Assembly (NCBI GenBank): GCA_947591155.1
Contig: CANQDA010000004.1
Location: 81,147 to 145,146, forward strand
Length of the DNA: 64,000 nt
Reading direction: 5' to 3'
From: an uncultured Lachnospiraceae bacterium
Lineage (GTDB): Bacteria; Bacillota; Clostridia; Lachnospirales; Lachnospiraceae
A program made the translations under genes and the position numbers. This document shows, in pieces, positions 16,232 through 25,383 of the stretch (positions within the stretch are counted from its first letter, which is position 1; each line of letters begins with the position of its first letter). The notes under the pieces were generated by a model, which was given only the letters and a program-made list of their open reading frames with translations, did not search any database and was not told the DNA's origin.

Positions 16232-17292
16232 ATTCCCAGATATCGGTTCTTATGTGCGCCTACAATACAGAAGCATACGTCGAGAAAGCAATCCGAAGCA
16301 TACTGGATCAAACCTTTTCTGACTTTGAGTTTTTGATCATCGACAACGGCTCTTCTGATGGCACCGGTAAAATTATAGATCGGCTTTCACGGGAGGATGA
16401 CAGGATTTCTGTCATTCACAATAATGAAAACGAACCGCCCTCCGAATCCCTAAATAAGGCTATGCAAAAAGCAGAGAGTCAGTATCTCTATATTATTGAT
16501 TCAGATGATTGGGCGGAGCCGGAGCTACTGGAAAAGATGTATGAGCGAGCGTCGTCGCATGACGCGCAGCTTGTCTACACCGGCTTTTATATGGATTACC
16601 ACATAAAGAGGAAAACCTATTCTTTCGTTGTAAGATCCGACGATGTGGATTACACACAGCGGGAATTCAGAGAAAAGGCGATTGATGATTTTACGAGAAT
16701 GGTACTGACCAACTATTGGAACAAATTGTATCTTCTTGATGATTTGCGTAAAAGAGGAATTCAGTTTCGGAATACGAAGATGTTTGATCTTCACTTTAAT
16801 ATGGATGTGATAATGGATGTTGATCGCGTGTCCTCTGTAGGCGAACCTCTGTACCATATGCTTCGCGCCAGAAGCGGATCATATATGAAAAGCAATCCTG
16901 ACTTAAACCAAAAACGCAGGGATCATTTTGCGCATACCATGCAGGTATATGAACACTGGGGCATATCAGACCGGGCCACGATGGAAAAGCTTGCGGGATA
17001 TTATTTGGCGCACTTGACCAGAAATATTATAGATACCGTCAATGGGAACGGTTCAAAAGAGTACAAGAAGAATGAACTGAGAATATTTTTTAACGATAAA
17101 TGGACGATATTTGCTCTTGAAAACCGACCAAAGGGTTTGAAAACTACCGTCTTTGCTCTTTTGCTCGGATCAAGGAGTTATATGCTTTGCAAAATATTCG
17201 GATGGCTGGCAGGAAGCTTCGAAAGATTTATGCCGGGAGCTTACTATACGATGAGAGCGGCTGTGGCTCAGAAAGGAAGAAAATCGATATGA
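16228..17292 (+). CDS. Family 2 glycosyltransferase
   Basis: A 354-residue GT-A protein. The opening Q-I-S-V-L-M-C-A-Y-N-T-E and F-L-I-I-D-N-G-S-S-D-G-T are the nucleotide-binding blocks, and IIDSDDW holds the DxD-type metal motif. It probably adds one sugar to the lipid-linked repeat unit on the inner membrane face. The start overlaps the previous stop (ATGA), and the end overlaps the next start the same way. Donor and linkage cannot be read from the sequence. Confidence 0.92.
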   Translation: MNSQISVLMCAYNTEAYVEKAIRSILDQTFSDFEFLIIDNGSSDGTGKIIDRLSREDDRISVIHNNENEPPSESLNKAMQKAESQYLYIIDSDDWAEPELLEKMYERASSHDAQLVYTGFYMDYHIKRKTYSFVVRSDDVDYTQREFREKAIDDFTRMVLTNYWNKLYLLDDLRKRGIQFRNTKMFDLHFNMDVIMDVDRVSSVGEPLYHMLRARSGSYMKSNPDLNQKRRDHFAHTMQVYEHWGISDRATMEKLAGYYLAHLTRNIIDTVNGNGSKEYKKNELRIFFNDKWTIFALENRPKGLKTTVFALLLGSRSYMLCKIFGWLAGSFERFMPGAYYTMRAAVAQKGRKSI

Positions 17293-18143
17293 CCGATTTG
17301 AATGAAGTTACACACGAAAGGCTTCGCAAGTTAAGAAAACTTCAACTTAAGGAAATCGAATTGATCAGAAAATTTATCGAAATCTGCGAAAGAGAAAACC
17401 TCCTATATTTTATGCTCGGAGGAACCATGTTAGGAGCCATTCGCCATAAAGGGTTTATTCCTTGGGATGACGACGCAGATTTTGGAATGCCCAGACCGGA
17501 TTATGAGAAATTTTTGTTGATAGCTCCCGAAAATTTACCAGAACATATGATGTTAGAAACAGTTTACACCGAGAAAAATCATACGAATTATTTTAGCAGG
17601 GTTTCACTCTTAAAAGAAAAAATTTTCGTTAGACGCGGAGCACATGGTAATACGGAGAGAATTTGGGTGGATATCTTCCCTTTGGATGGAATGCCTAACA
17701 ATGGAATCCTTCGTCAAATTCATAAATTAAGGCTTCTTGAAAAACGATTGGCATATCAGTATGCACAATTCAACAGTGGTGTGTTCCATAATAATATAGA
17801 CAGAGTTTGGTATGAGCAACTTTTATTTTACATTGGAAAGTATTTTCCGGTCGAAAAATTGTTTTCAAAAATGACGACGTGGATACAGTTAGATAATGCA
17901 TTAAAAAAATATCCCTACGAGCAGTCCGATTATCTCGTTAATTTTATGGGCGCATATAAATTCAGAGAGATGTTCAGCAAGGATGTATTCGGTGATGGCG
18001 CTTTTTATGACTTTGAAGGGATGAAGCTCCGCGGAGCGCAGGACTATGATTTCTATTTAACGCAGTTGTATGGAGATTATACGATTCTGCCACCAAAGTC
18101 AGAACGAAACCATCATTTTACCGAGTTTATTGAGGAGGAATAA
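17289..18143 (+). CDS. LicD-family phosphotransferase
   Basis: A 284-residue LicD/fukutin-type protein with the signature LGGTMLGAIRHKGFIPWDDD followed by A-D (Asp60-62 and Asp64), which binds metal and the CDP-activated donor. LicD proteins put phosphocholine, or in relatives glycerol- or ribitol-phosphate, on glycans. The following gene encodes a glycerol-3-phosphate cytidylyltransferase-like enzyme, so CDP-glycerol is the likeliest donor here (inference). The start overlaps the GT2 stop. The gene is clearly more AT-rich than those upstream. Confidence 0.9.
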   Translation: MTDLNEVTHERLRKLRKLQLKEIELIRKFIEICERENLLYFMLGGTMLGAIRHKGFIPWDDDADFGMPRPDYEKFLLIAPENLPEHMMLETVYTEKNHTNYFSRVSLLKEKIFVRRGAHGNTERIWVDIFPLDGMPNNGILRQIHKLRLLEKRLAYQYAQFNSGVFHNNIDRVWYEQLLFYIGKYFPVEKLFSKMTTWIQLDNALKKYPYEQSDYLVNFMGAYKFREMFSKDVFGDGAFYDFEGMKLRGAQDYDFYLTQLYGDYTILPPKSERNHHFTEFIEEE

Positions 18144-18146
18144 TGG

Positions 18147-18551
18147 ATGAAAAGAGTCATTACATACGGAACATTTGATCTGCTTCATTATGGTCATATC
18201 AATCTTCTCAAGCGAGCAAAAGCATTGGGCGATTATATGATAGTAGCGTTATCAACTGATGAATTTAATTGGAATGAGAAACAGAAAAAATGCTATTTCA
18301 CTTATGAGATTAGGAAGCAGTTTTTAGAAGCGATTCGATATGTAGATTTAGTTATCCCGGAAGAAAACTGGGAACAGAAAGTTTCCGATATCAAGGAGTA
18401 TCACATTGATACTTTTGTTATGGGAGGCGACTGGACAGGAAAGTTTGACTATCTGAAAGACAACGGCGTGGAAGTCGTCTATTTGTCGCGGACGCCGGAG
18501 ATCAGCACAACAAAGCTAAAGAAAAATCTCTCATGCAGGCATGCAAAATAA
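18147..18551 (+). CDS. tagD: Glycerol-3-phosphate cytidylyltransferase (TagD/TarD-like)
   Basis: A 134-residue cytidylyltransferase of the usual TagD length. GTFDLLHYGHINLL has the HxGH motif (14-17), and R115-T-P-E-I-S-T-T-122 is the second signature. It forms CDP-glycerol from CTP and sn-glycerol-3-phosphate. GAGGAGG lies just before the start. Only three bases separate it from licD, so the two probably work together to add glycerol phosphate to the polysaccharide. Confidence 0.93.
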   Translation: MKRVITYGTFDLLHYGHINLLKRAKALGDYMIVALSTDEFNWNEKQKKCYFTYEIRKQFLEAIRYVDLVIPEENWEQKVSDIKEYHIDTFVMGGDWTGKFDYLKDNGVEVVYLSRTPEISTTKLKKNLSCRHAK

Positions 18552-18659
18552 AACATTTTAAGGTAATCAGAGAAAAATATTTTTGATATCTGTGACAGAT
18601 TCCTGTTTGAGAGACTATTAATTTGAGAGGATAAGAATGAATTAGTGAGGAAGTTATAG

Positions 18660-20567
18660 ATGGAACGTTATATATCTTTTGACGTTTTTGATACTTTGTT
18701 AAAGAGAAGCGTTGCTCAGCCAACTGACATTTTCCGCCTTATGGAAAATGCCACAGACAATCAAGGCCTGTTATTGCCGAAAGGATTCGCAGACAGACGG
18801 ATTGAGGCTGAAAGATCAGTAAATAGAGAAAAAGGCAAGCCGGTCACCATTCAAGAAATCTATGATAAATTGCAGATTGACTATGGACAACAGGCGAGAA
18901 ATTGGATGCAGATGGAGATGCAGATAGAAATGGCGGGCTGTCGTCCTAACCAAAACTGTGTTTCGAAGTTTTACGAATATCTTGAAAAGGGCTATAAGAT
19001 TGTACTGATATCGGATATGTATCTTCCGTCATCCTTTATATCAGAGATGCTTGCAAAATGCGGGATTCACGGATATATAAAATTGTATGTATCCTGCGAA
19101 TATGGGGCGAGAAAACACAACGGATCACTTTTTCGGACGGTGCTTGCGGAATTGGGAATAAAACCTTGGCAATTGTACCATATTGGAGATGCGAAAAGGG
19201 GTGATTTTGTAATCCCTTTGTCTATGGGGATTCGCGTCAAGTTTCCAGTAGCGAACGAACAGAAGAAACTATGCCATATTCCGCCATTTATCGAACATAA
19301 ATCCGCTCTTTCATATCGGACTCTCCAAGCATCGATTTCAAATTGCTGTCAGAATATGAATGATTATGAAAAACAAGGATGTACGCTTTTAGGGCCCATT
19401 CTGGCAGGGTATGTCAATTGGATGGTAGAGCAACTTAATAAGGATAAAATACGAGACGTATATTTTTTGTCTAGGGATGGCTTTGTATTGATGAGAGCTT
19501 TTAATGCTCTGCATATTCCAAATATCCGCGCGCATTATTTATATACCTCGCGGAGAGCCTATCTTGTTCCCATTTTTTGGATGCATCCCGATAAAGACAA
19601 TATCATTAAATATGTTAACCCACTAAAGAGTAAACAGAAGCTGTATGCTTTTCTAAACAGAATAGGGTTAAATCCAATAGAGTATGCGCAAAAGGCGACC
19701 AAATATGGATTGGATATAGAAACAACTTATAAGTATAATCATTTTTCTAAATCTGAGGCATTTGCAGGCTTTTATGAAGAAATAAAAGAAGATATTATAC
19801 GCCAATCGAAAAATGAATATATCACACTGGTTGCATATTTAAAGAACCAAAAATTTCATGACACAATTGCCATCGCAGATGTTGGATACACGGGAACCAT
19901 ACAATACGCATTACAGGAAGTACTTAGACAGGAAAAAATTGGAGTGGATATAAAGGGATATTATCTTGGCCTTCAATCAGCTTCCGAATTCTTGCAGAAA
20001 AAGATCATACAGGCAAAAGGGTTTTTATATGATGTTGACAGAGATCAATTCATCTATGAACAATTGAAAGGCTCGGCCTTACTCTACGAATTGCAATTCT
20101 TGAAGCAAGAAGGATCTTTAAAAAATTTTCAAGTTTTTAATGGAGTTGCTGAACCGCAGTTTTTAAAATCTGAATTTATGGTTCGAGATTCAGGCTTTTC
20201 AGAAGCAACTTTTTGGAATGAGTATCAAAACGGTGCCGTATCATTCGTAGAGTATTGTACGGAGGCTTTTGGAAATAATTTGAAAATAGATCCATCTGTT
20301 GCTATATGGAACTGGATGTGCCTTGTCAGAAATCCTACATTAAAGGAAGCAACATTTTTTGGAGACTTCCATGTTGAAAATGGGTATATGAATGCTGTAG
20401 CATATCCCCGCGCCCTGTCGTACTATTTATTTCATCCTCGTATGTTGAGAGAGGAGTTTTTAAATGGCAATGAGTGGAAAATAGGATTTATGAAACGACT
20501 ACTGAGGATACCCCTTCCATATGGAAAGATATATGATACGTTAAAGGCAAAATATAATGAAAAATGA
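18660..20567 (+). CDS. Large HAD-superfamily protein of polysaccharide clusters
   Basis: A 635-residue protein. Residues 1 to about 210 are a HAD hydrolase domain with SFDVFDTLL (Asp8 and Asp11), SDMYLPS as motif II and HIGDAKRGDF as motif IV. Residues about 230-560 form a second conserved region containing FLSRDGF, YTSRRA and IADVGYTGT. This two-part layout is seen in a HAD family (resembling COG5610) found beside glycosyltransferases in capsule clusters, but its reaction is not established. It might dephosphorylate or phosphorylate a repeat-unit sugar. It lies 108 bases after tagD and is AT-rich. Confidence 0.8.
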   Translation: MERYISFDVFDTLLKRSVAQPTDIFRLMENATDNQGLLLPKGFADRRIEAERSVNREKGKPVTIQEIYDKLQIDYGQQARNWMQMEMQIEMAGCRPNQNCVSKFYEYLEKGYKIVLISDMYLPSSFISEMLAKCGIHGYIKLYVSCEYGARKHNGSLFRTVLAELGIKPWQLYHIGDAKRGDFVIPLSMGIRVKFPVANEQKKLCHIPPFIEHKSALSYRTLQASISNCCQNMNDYEKQGCTLLGPILAGYVNWMVEQLNKDKIRDVYFLSRDGFVLMRAFNALHIPNIRAHYLYTSRRAYLVPIFWMHPDKDNIIKYVNPLKSKQKLYAFLNRIGLNPIEYAQKATKYGLDIETTYKYNHFSKSEAFAGFYEEIKEDIIRQSKNEYITLVAYLKNQKFHDTIAIADVGYTGTIQYALQEVLRQEKIGVDIKGYYLGLQSASEFLQKKIIQAKGFLYDVDRDQFIYEQLKGSALLYELQFLKQEGSLKNFQVFNGVAEPQFLKSEFMVRDSGFSEATFWNEYQNGAVSFVEYCTEAFGNNLKIDPSVAIWNWMCLVRNPTLKEATFFGDFHVENGYMNAVAYPRALSYYLFHPRMLREEFLNGNEWKIGFMKRLLRIPLPYGKIYDTLKAKYNEK

Positions 20568-20570
20568 TAG

Positions 20571-22058
20571 GTGATTAAATTGGGGATAAACGATGCAGAT
20601 AAGATTGGCAATAGAGAGAAATCGTTATTCAGAAATGCGGTTTTCAGTGTTATTAGAATGTTTTCAAATTTAGTTTTTCCCGTCATTACATTTGCGTATG
20701 CATCACGCATTCTTGGAAATGTCGGAATTGGACAGGTTAATTTCGCAAAATCGATCGTTTCTTACTTCGTCATGTTTGCTATTCTCGGGATAAACTTATA
20801 CGGAACGCGCGAAGGCGCTAAACTGCGTAATGATAGGGATGACTTTTCAAAATTCGCGCAGGAAATGCTCATCATAAACGGAAGTACGACCGTTATTGCC
20901 TATGCTTTTTTATTTATATCGATTGTCTCTATTCCAAAACTCCAAGACTACAGGACATTATTACTAATCAACAGTGTTGCGATTATACTTCAGGGTTTGG
21001 GGTTAGAATGGATGTATCAGGCTATCGAGGAATATCGGTATATTGCCATACGCTCCGTCGTTTTCCAGCTAATATCATTAGTGGCACTGTTTCTTTTTGT
21101 CCGGGAGAAAGATGACGTTATTACCTATGCTGTAATCACTGTGCTGGCGGGATCGGGTTCTTACTTGTTAAACTTTTTAAATACGAGAAAATACATACGA
21201 TTTAAACGATATGATCATTATGAGATTATCCGTCACTTAAAGCCAATTTTTTGGCTGTTTGCAATGACAGTCTCCATCGAGTTATATACAGTTCTAGATA
21301 GTACGATGCTAGGCTTCTTGAAAGGGGACGCTGAAGTAGGATGTTATACCGCTGCAGTTAAGATCAACAAAATGGTTGTTCACCTTATTACCGCTGCCGG
21401 TTCGGTTCTGATTCCCCGGCTATCTTTTTACATTCGCCAAAATGAAGAGAGTAAATGGCAAAAATTATTAGAAACATTTTATAACTATGTTTTTCTTATA
21501 TCTGTCCCTGCAGCTGTCGGACTATTCATGCTGAGCGACAATATCATCATGCTTTTTAGTGGCAATGGATTTGTATCGGCGGGATTAACCATGAAAATAT
21601 TGACGCCAATCGTATTGGTAATCACTTTCAGCATCACGACCAATCAACAGACTTTATTATCAATGGGAAAAGAAAAACTTATGTTGATTGCGACTTCTGC
21701 AGGGGCTGTTGTAAATTTAACTTTGAATAGTTTTCTGATTCCGCTTTACGCAGAAAACGGCGCTGCTGGGGCTACCGTTGCGGCAGAAACAGTTGTTGCC
21801 GTTATCAGTTTCTTCAATATCAGAAAATATTTTGATATTAAGAAGGCGTTTTGTAGATATTGGCAATATTGGGTTGCCGCTTCTCCTATCCCGATCATTG
21901 TATTCCTGATAAAGTTTATGCCCTTGCAATGCGCTGCAGAGACAATTATCATAATTGCTGTATCGGCAGTATGCTATTTTTGCATATTGCTATGGTTAAA
22001 GAACCCATTTCTCTTGGAACTATACAGGAAACTGTTAGCGGACAAAATGCAAAGGTAA
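20571..22058 (+). CDS. Wzx-type oligosaccharide flippase
   Basis: A 495-residue MOP-superfamily membrane protein with about 12-14 hydrophobic segments and the early R-x-L-G-x-x-G-x-G-Q-V-N-F pattern of Wzx/RfbX proteins. It would flip the undecaprenyl-linked repeat unit to the outer face of the membrane. The start is a GTG at 20571 or a TTG at 20580, the latter better placed after AGGTG. It is coupled to the polymerase gene downstream. Confidence 0.92.
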   Translation: MIKLGINDADKIGNREKSLFRNAVFSVIRMFSNLVFPVITFAYASRILGNVGIGQVNFAKSIVSYFVMFAILGINLYGTREGAKLRNDRDDFSKFAQEMLIINGSTTVIAYAFLFISIVSIPKLQDYRTLLLINSVAIILQGLGLEWMYQAIEEYRYIAIRSVVFQLISLVALFLFVREKDDVITYAVITVLAGSGSYLLNFLNTRKYIRFKRYDHYEIIRHLKPIFWLFAMTVSIELYTVLDSTMLGFLKGDAEVGCYTAAVKINKMVVHLITAAGSVLIPRLSFYIRQNEESKWQKLLETFYNYVFLISVPAAVGLFMLSDNIIMLFSGNGFVSAGLTMKILTPIVLVITFSITTNQQTLLSMGKEKLMLIATSAGAVVNLTLNSFLIPLYAENGAAGATVAAETVVAVISFFNIRKYFDIKKAFCRYWQYWVAASPIPIIVFLIKFMPLQCAAETIIIIAVSAVCYFCILLWLKNPFLLELYRKLLADKMQR

Positions 22059-22093
22059 CACAGTAAAAGTCCGGAAGGAGGTGCGTGGGATAG

Positions 22094-23452
22094 ATGATTT
22101 ACATATTGTTAATATTTCTGATTATATTGTTTTTTCTCAGTTACCTTTTCTTGGGAAAGGATTTTTTTGCCCCGGCAACAATACAGATACTTACTTTTGC
22201 AGGAGCTATATTCCTTTGTATTTATTTTATGATATCAATGGATGATTTCTACTCATTTCACTGGGAAACCATTGGATTGATAGCAGCGGCTATGGCGTTG
22301 AGCGCGGTGATTGGGATATATGTTCATATAGTGTTTAAGAAAATTAGCGTGCGAACACACAGCAGGCCTGTGATGATACATCCTATTTCTAATATTGTTA
22401 ATTTTATGGTTATAGTGGTCGTTTGTATTACAATTTTCTGGATATTAAGGGAAGTTATTCGTATCGGAGGAGGCAACTTCGGTACATTTGTTCAGATCAT
22501 GCATCAGTTTCGCATAAAAAGTACTTATACTATGGAGGCGGAAAATCGATTTCCTTTTCTGTTGAGGCAGATGATGGCATTGATGACAGTGTTATTTTTG
22601 CTGTATGAATTTAACCTAATTTACTTTTTCAGCGGCTTCACTTTTTGGGAAAGAAGCATGAATATATTGATATTATGTTTACTAGGTCTTTGCATGTTGC
22701 TACAAGGAAGTCGAACGCAACTTATCAATGAAATGATTGCTGGTTTTATGCTGTTCCACCTTCTTCGCATTCGAAGGTTACGAGGATATAAACCGTATGG
22801 TGTAAAGAATATCGTTCGTGTCGGATGTGTGTTCGCTATAATTTTAACATTGTTTTATATGAGCAAAAGCCTTGTTGGACGTACAAGTCAAAATGAGAAA
22901 CTGAACATTGCGGACTACACTGCATACTACTGCGGGAGCGAAATTATTGAGCTTGATCAATATTTACAAGATCCGATTCCAGCAGACAGTATTTGGGGGA
23001 AGGAAACATTCTATAACTTGAACCAATTTTTGAGTAAATTTGATGGACTCAACATACCGGCCTATCCTATTCATTTGGAGTTTCGTCCAGTTGTTGCCGG
23101 TTATCTGGCAAACACATATACTTTTCTACGCTCGTACCATCATGATTTCGGCATGATTGGCGTGTTTGTCCTACACGGTATATGCATGTTATTTCTGTCG
23201 ATATTCTATGAATTGGTTAAAAAGAGCAGGAAAGGATACAGAGGAATCCTAATTTTTAGTTTCATATATTACACTGTTGTAATGTCCTTTTTCGCTGATA
23301 GATTCTTTTCAAATCTTGTCAGCATGAATTTTGCAAAAAGTATTGTCATGTTGTTGATATTGTATGAAGCTTTCTTTAGGAAAAGCGTTCGTTTTGTTAT
23401 TCATCGTGGCGCTACATTTCATGCGATTCATCGAACCCGTGGGAAATTTTAG
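22094..23452 (+). CDS. Wzy-type oligosaccharide repeat-unit polymerase
   Basis: A 452-residue, strongly hydrophobic protein with about ten to twelve predicted membrane helices and a large extracytoplasmic loop (about residues 255-330, with several charged residues). This fits the Gram-positive O-antigen polymerase family. It would join flipped repeat units outside the membrane. AAGGAGG lies upstream. It is the last gene of the cluster. No Wzz/Wze-type chain-length regulator or phosphotyrosine system is visible in the window. Confidence 0.85.
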   Translation: MIYILLIFLIILFFLSYLFLGKDFFAPATIQILTFAGAIFLCIYFMISMDDFYSFHWETIGLIAAAMALSAVIGIYVHIVFKKISVRTHSRPVMIHPISNIVNFMVIVVVCITIFWILREVIRIGGGNFGTFVQIMHQFRIKSTYTMEAENRFPFLLRQMMALMTVLFLLYEFNLIYFFSGFTFWERSMNILILCLLGLCMLLQGSRTQLINEMIAGFMLFHLLRIRRLRGYKPYGVKNIVRVGCVFAIILTLFYMSKSLVGRTSQNEKLNIADYTAYYCGSEIIELDQYLQDPIPADSIWGKETFYNLNQFLSKFDGLNIPAYPIHLEFRPVVAGYLANTYTFLRSYHHDFGMIGVFVLHGICMLFLSIFYELVKKSRKGYRGILIFSFIYYTVVMSFFADRFFSNLVSMNFAKSIVMLLILYEAFFRKSVRFVIHRGATFHAIHRTRGKF

Positions 23453-23891
23453 AATGAAGAGTCTGATACTTTTTTTGCATTTAGCTCCTATGCCATTGTT
23501 TTCACAGAAACTGTAAAGGAATATTCGCTAAAGTTGTTAAATTTGCGGTTGATTTCGCTGGCAATTGATTTGACAAAAAATAAGCCTGACAAAGCTTTCG
23601 CGAGATATGGGTGTCAAAAACCCCGCGGATTGCCGTGAACGACACGCTTTCATCGGAGCGACACACTTTTCATGGCAGGAACGCTGCGGGGTCAAAGGGT
23701 TTTCCGTTGTTGGGAGACCATGTTTAGGGACTGGCTGCCGACGGCGGAATCCATACCCGTATACACATTGTAATTCAGTAATTTGATGTCGAAATCTGTC
23801 GGGCAAATTTTCTTGCATTTCTTATCAGACTGCGTTAATATAACAGCACATATCATTTATAATCACATCTAAAATACTTATGGGAGGTATC
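23453..23891. other. Gene-poor gap after the polysaccharide cluster
   Basis: About 440 bases without a convincing gene. A 54-codon minus-strand frame (23692-23856) has protein-like composition but no ribosome site, and a 93-codon minus-strand frame overlaps it in another phase. Both may be decayed remnants. The composition changes abruptly within the gap, from AT-rich to GC-rich near 23620, which suggests that the edge of the imported cluster lies here. Confidence 0.5.
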
Positions 23892-24884
23892 ATGGAGAAC
23901 AAATTGAAACAGTATTTTCCGATGATCCACGAAAGAGAAAATCTATTGAGGTACATACAGGCAAGTCCTGTGCTCATGCAGCAGTTTAACGGTTGGGACC
24001 CACATCAGCAGGAAGAGTTTCTTGGCTTCTGTACCGGGGCCAGGGGCGTCAAGATTTTATATGATTCCTTCTTCAAGGAGATTCTGAATCCGGAATACAC
24101 TCCGGAGCGGCTCAACCGCCTGCTCTCTGTCCTGCTCAGGACAAATGTGAAGATCAAATATGTCCTTCCTGGCGACTCCACGCGCATCGCGGACGAGGGC
24201 TCCCTGCTGATCATGGACATTGTCGTGGAGCTCGACGATGGCAGCCTGGCTGATGTTGAAGCCCAGAAGCTGGGATATGCCTTTCCGGGGCAGCGCAGCG
24301 CCTGTTATTCCGCAGATCTCCTTTTGCGCCAGTACAAGCGGCTCCGCGACGAGAGGAAAAAGAAATTCAGCTATTATGAAATCAAAGAGGTCTATACCAT
24401 TGTCTTCATGGAGGAAAGTCCTGTGGAATTCAGGGAATTCCCAGGGGATTATCTGCACTATTTCGAGCAGCACTCCGACACTGGTCTGAAGCTGGATCTT
24501 TTGCAAAAATATCTGTTTATTCCACTTGACATTTTCGGTCAGAACATCCAAAATGAAGGTATCAGAAGTGAAACGGATGCGTGGCTTGCGTTCCTCAGCC
24601 AGGACGACCCGGAGATTATCCTTCGACTGATCGATACCTACCCGGAATTCAGGCCCATGTATGAAGACGTGTACCGTCTTTGCCAGAATGTGGAGAAGAT
24701 TATGGGAATATTTTCAGAAGAGTTGCGGATACTTGACCGGAATACCGTGCAGTATATGATGGATGAGATGCAGGCGGAGATCGACAGCCAGAAAGCGCAG
24801 CTTGCGAATAAGGACGCAGAGATCGATAGTCAGAAGGCAGAGATTGAACGTCTTAGAAAGCTAATCAATGAAAAACAAAAATAG
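23892..24884 (+). CDS. PD-(D/E)XK nuclease-family (Rpn/transposase-like) protein
   Basis: A 330-residue protein. Asp109 and Glu123-Ala-Gln125 (I-M-D-I-V-V then V-E-A-Q-K) give the D-x13-E-x-Q core of PD-(D/E)XK nucleases annotated as nuclease-family transposases or Rpn proteins. The C-terminal 60 residues form a coiled coil with a duplicated A-E-I-D-S-Q-K-A heptad unit. Family members can promote RecA-independent recombination (Rpn) and are often mobile; no flanking inverted repeats were seen. GGGAGG supports the ATG at 23892. Confidence 0.82.
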   Translation: MENKLKQYFPMIHERENLLRYIQASPVLMQQFNGWDPHQQEEFLGFCTGARGVKILYDSFFKEILNPEYTPERLNRLLSVLLRTNVKIKYVLPGDSTRIADEGSLLIMDIVVELDDGSLADVEAQKLGYAFPGQRSACYSADLLLRQYKRLRDERKKKFSYYEIKEVYTIVFMEESPVEFREFPGDYLHYFEQHSDTGLKLDLLQKYLFIPLDIFGQNIQNEGIRSETDAWLAFLSQDDPEIILRLIDTYPEFRPMYEDVYRLCQNVEKIMGIFSEELRILDRNTVQYMMDEMQAEIDSQKAQLANKDAEIDSQKAEIERLRKLINEKQK

Positions 24885-24931
24885 GACTCTCTGAATCTTA
24901 GAGGGGAAATCTACCGGCAGAGCTTTTATGC

Positions 24932-24960
24932 TTGACAAAACCGCGGCCGTTCGCTAAGAT
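24932..24960 (+). promoter_or_regulatory. Promoter of the valS T-box operon
   Basis: TTGACA (24932-24937) and TAAGAT (24955-24960) are separated by 17 bases, just upstream of the T-box leader. Confidence 0.8.
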
Positions 24961-25296
24961 AGGAAACATCAGAAAAAGGTGTTGAGAAAGAGGAGTACGC
25001 GCTGTGCGCCAAAAGAGAGGACGGCCCATTGGCTGAAAGGCGGTTCGGGAGAGCGGGCGTGGAAGGTAGCTTTCGAACTGAATCGCTGAAGCCGGAAACC
25101 GATTGTCGGGAGAATTGAGCTCTTGCCGCCGCTCCACTGCAAAAGATGCGCAGACGGAGTGAAGACAAGGCTGGGTGCGTAGGCGATTCCGGGACTTCCC
25201 GTTACAGAAGCAAGAGATGTAGGACTTATCCTGCAAGAAAAGGTGGTACCGCGAGACATTCGCCCTTTGTACATGTGTGCAAAGGGCGATTTTATT
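24961..25296 (+). ncRNA. T-box riboswitch leader for valyl-tRNA synthetase
   Basis: The leader contains the T-box sequence AAGGTGGTACCGCG at 25240-25253 followed by an intrinsic terminator (25261-25288 plus T-run), with the Stem I elements GAGGAGTACGCG upstream. Uncharged tRNA-Val pairs with the T-box and stabilises the antiterminator, allowing valS transcription. A GTA triplet at 25066-25068 in the 3' side of Stem I is a candidate valine specifier, but the register was assigned by eye. Confidence 0.93.
25261..25296 (+). terminator. T-box-controlled terminator
   Basis: CGCCCTTTG (25261-25269) pairs with CAAAGGGCG (25280-25288) and is followed by ATTTTATT. Antitermination is governed by the T-box just upstream. 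Confidence 0.9.
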
Positions 25297-25383
25297 CGCG
25301 AAAGCAATGAGCCATGCAGATATATGGTTTTTCGAGGTTGGCATGGCTCAGCGAAGACAAAGAATTTATAGAGGAGGAACGCA

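Noticed and set aside
23692..23856. A 54-codon minus-strand frame with protein-like composition
   Set aside because: No ribosome site or recognised family; mentioned only as possible remnant within the gap.
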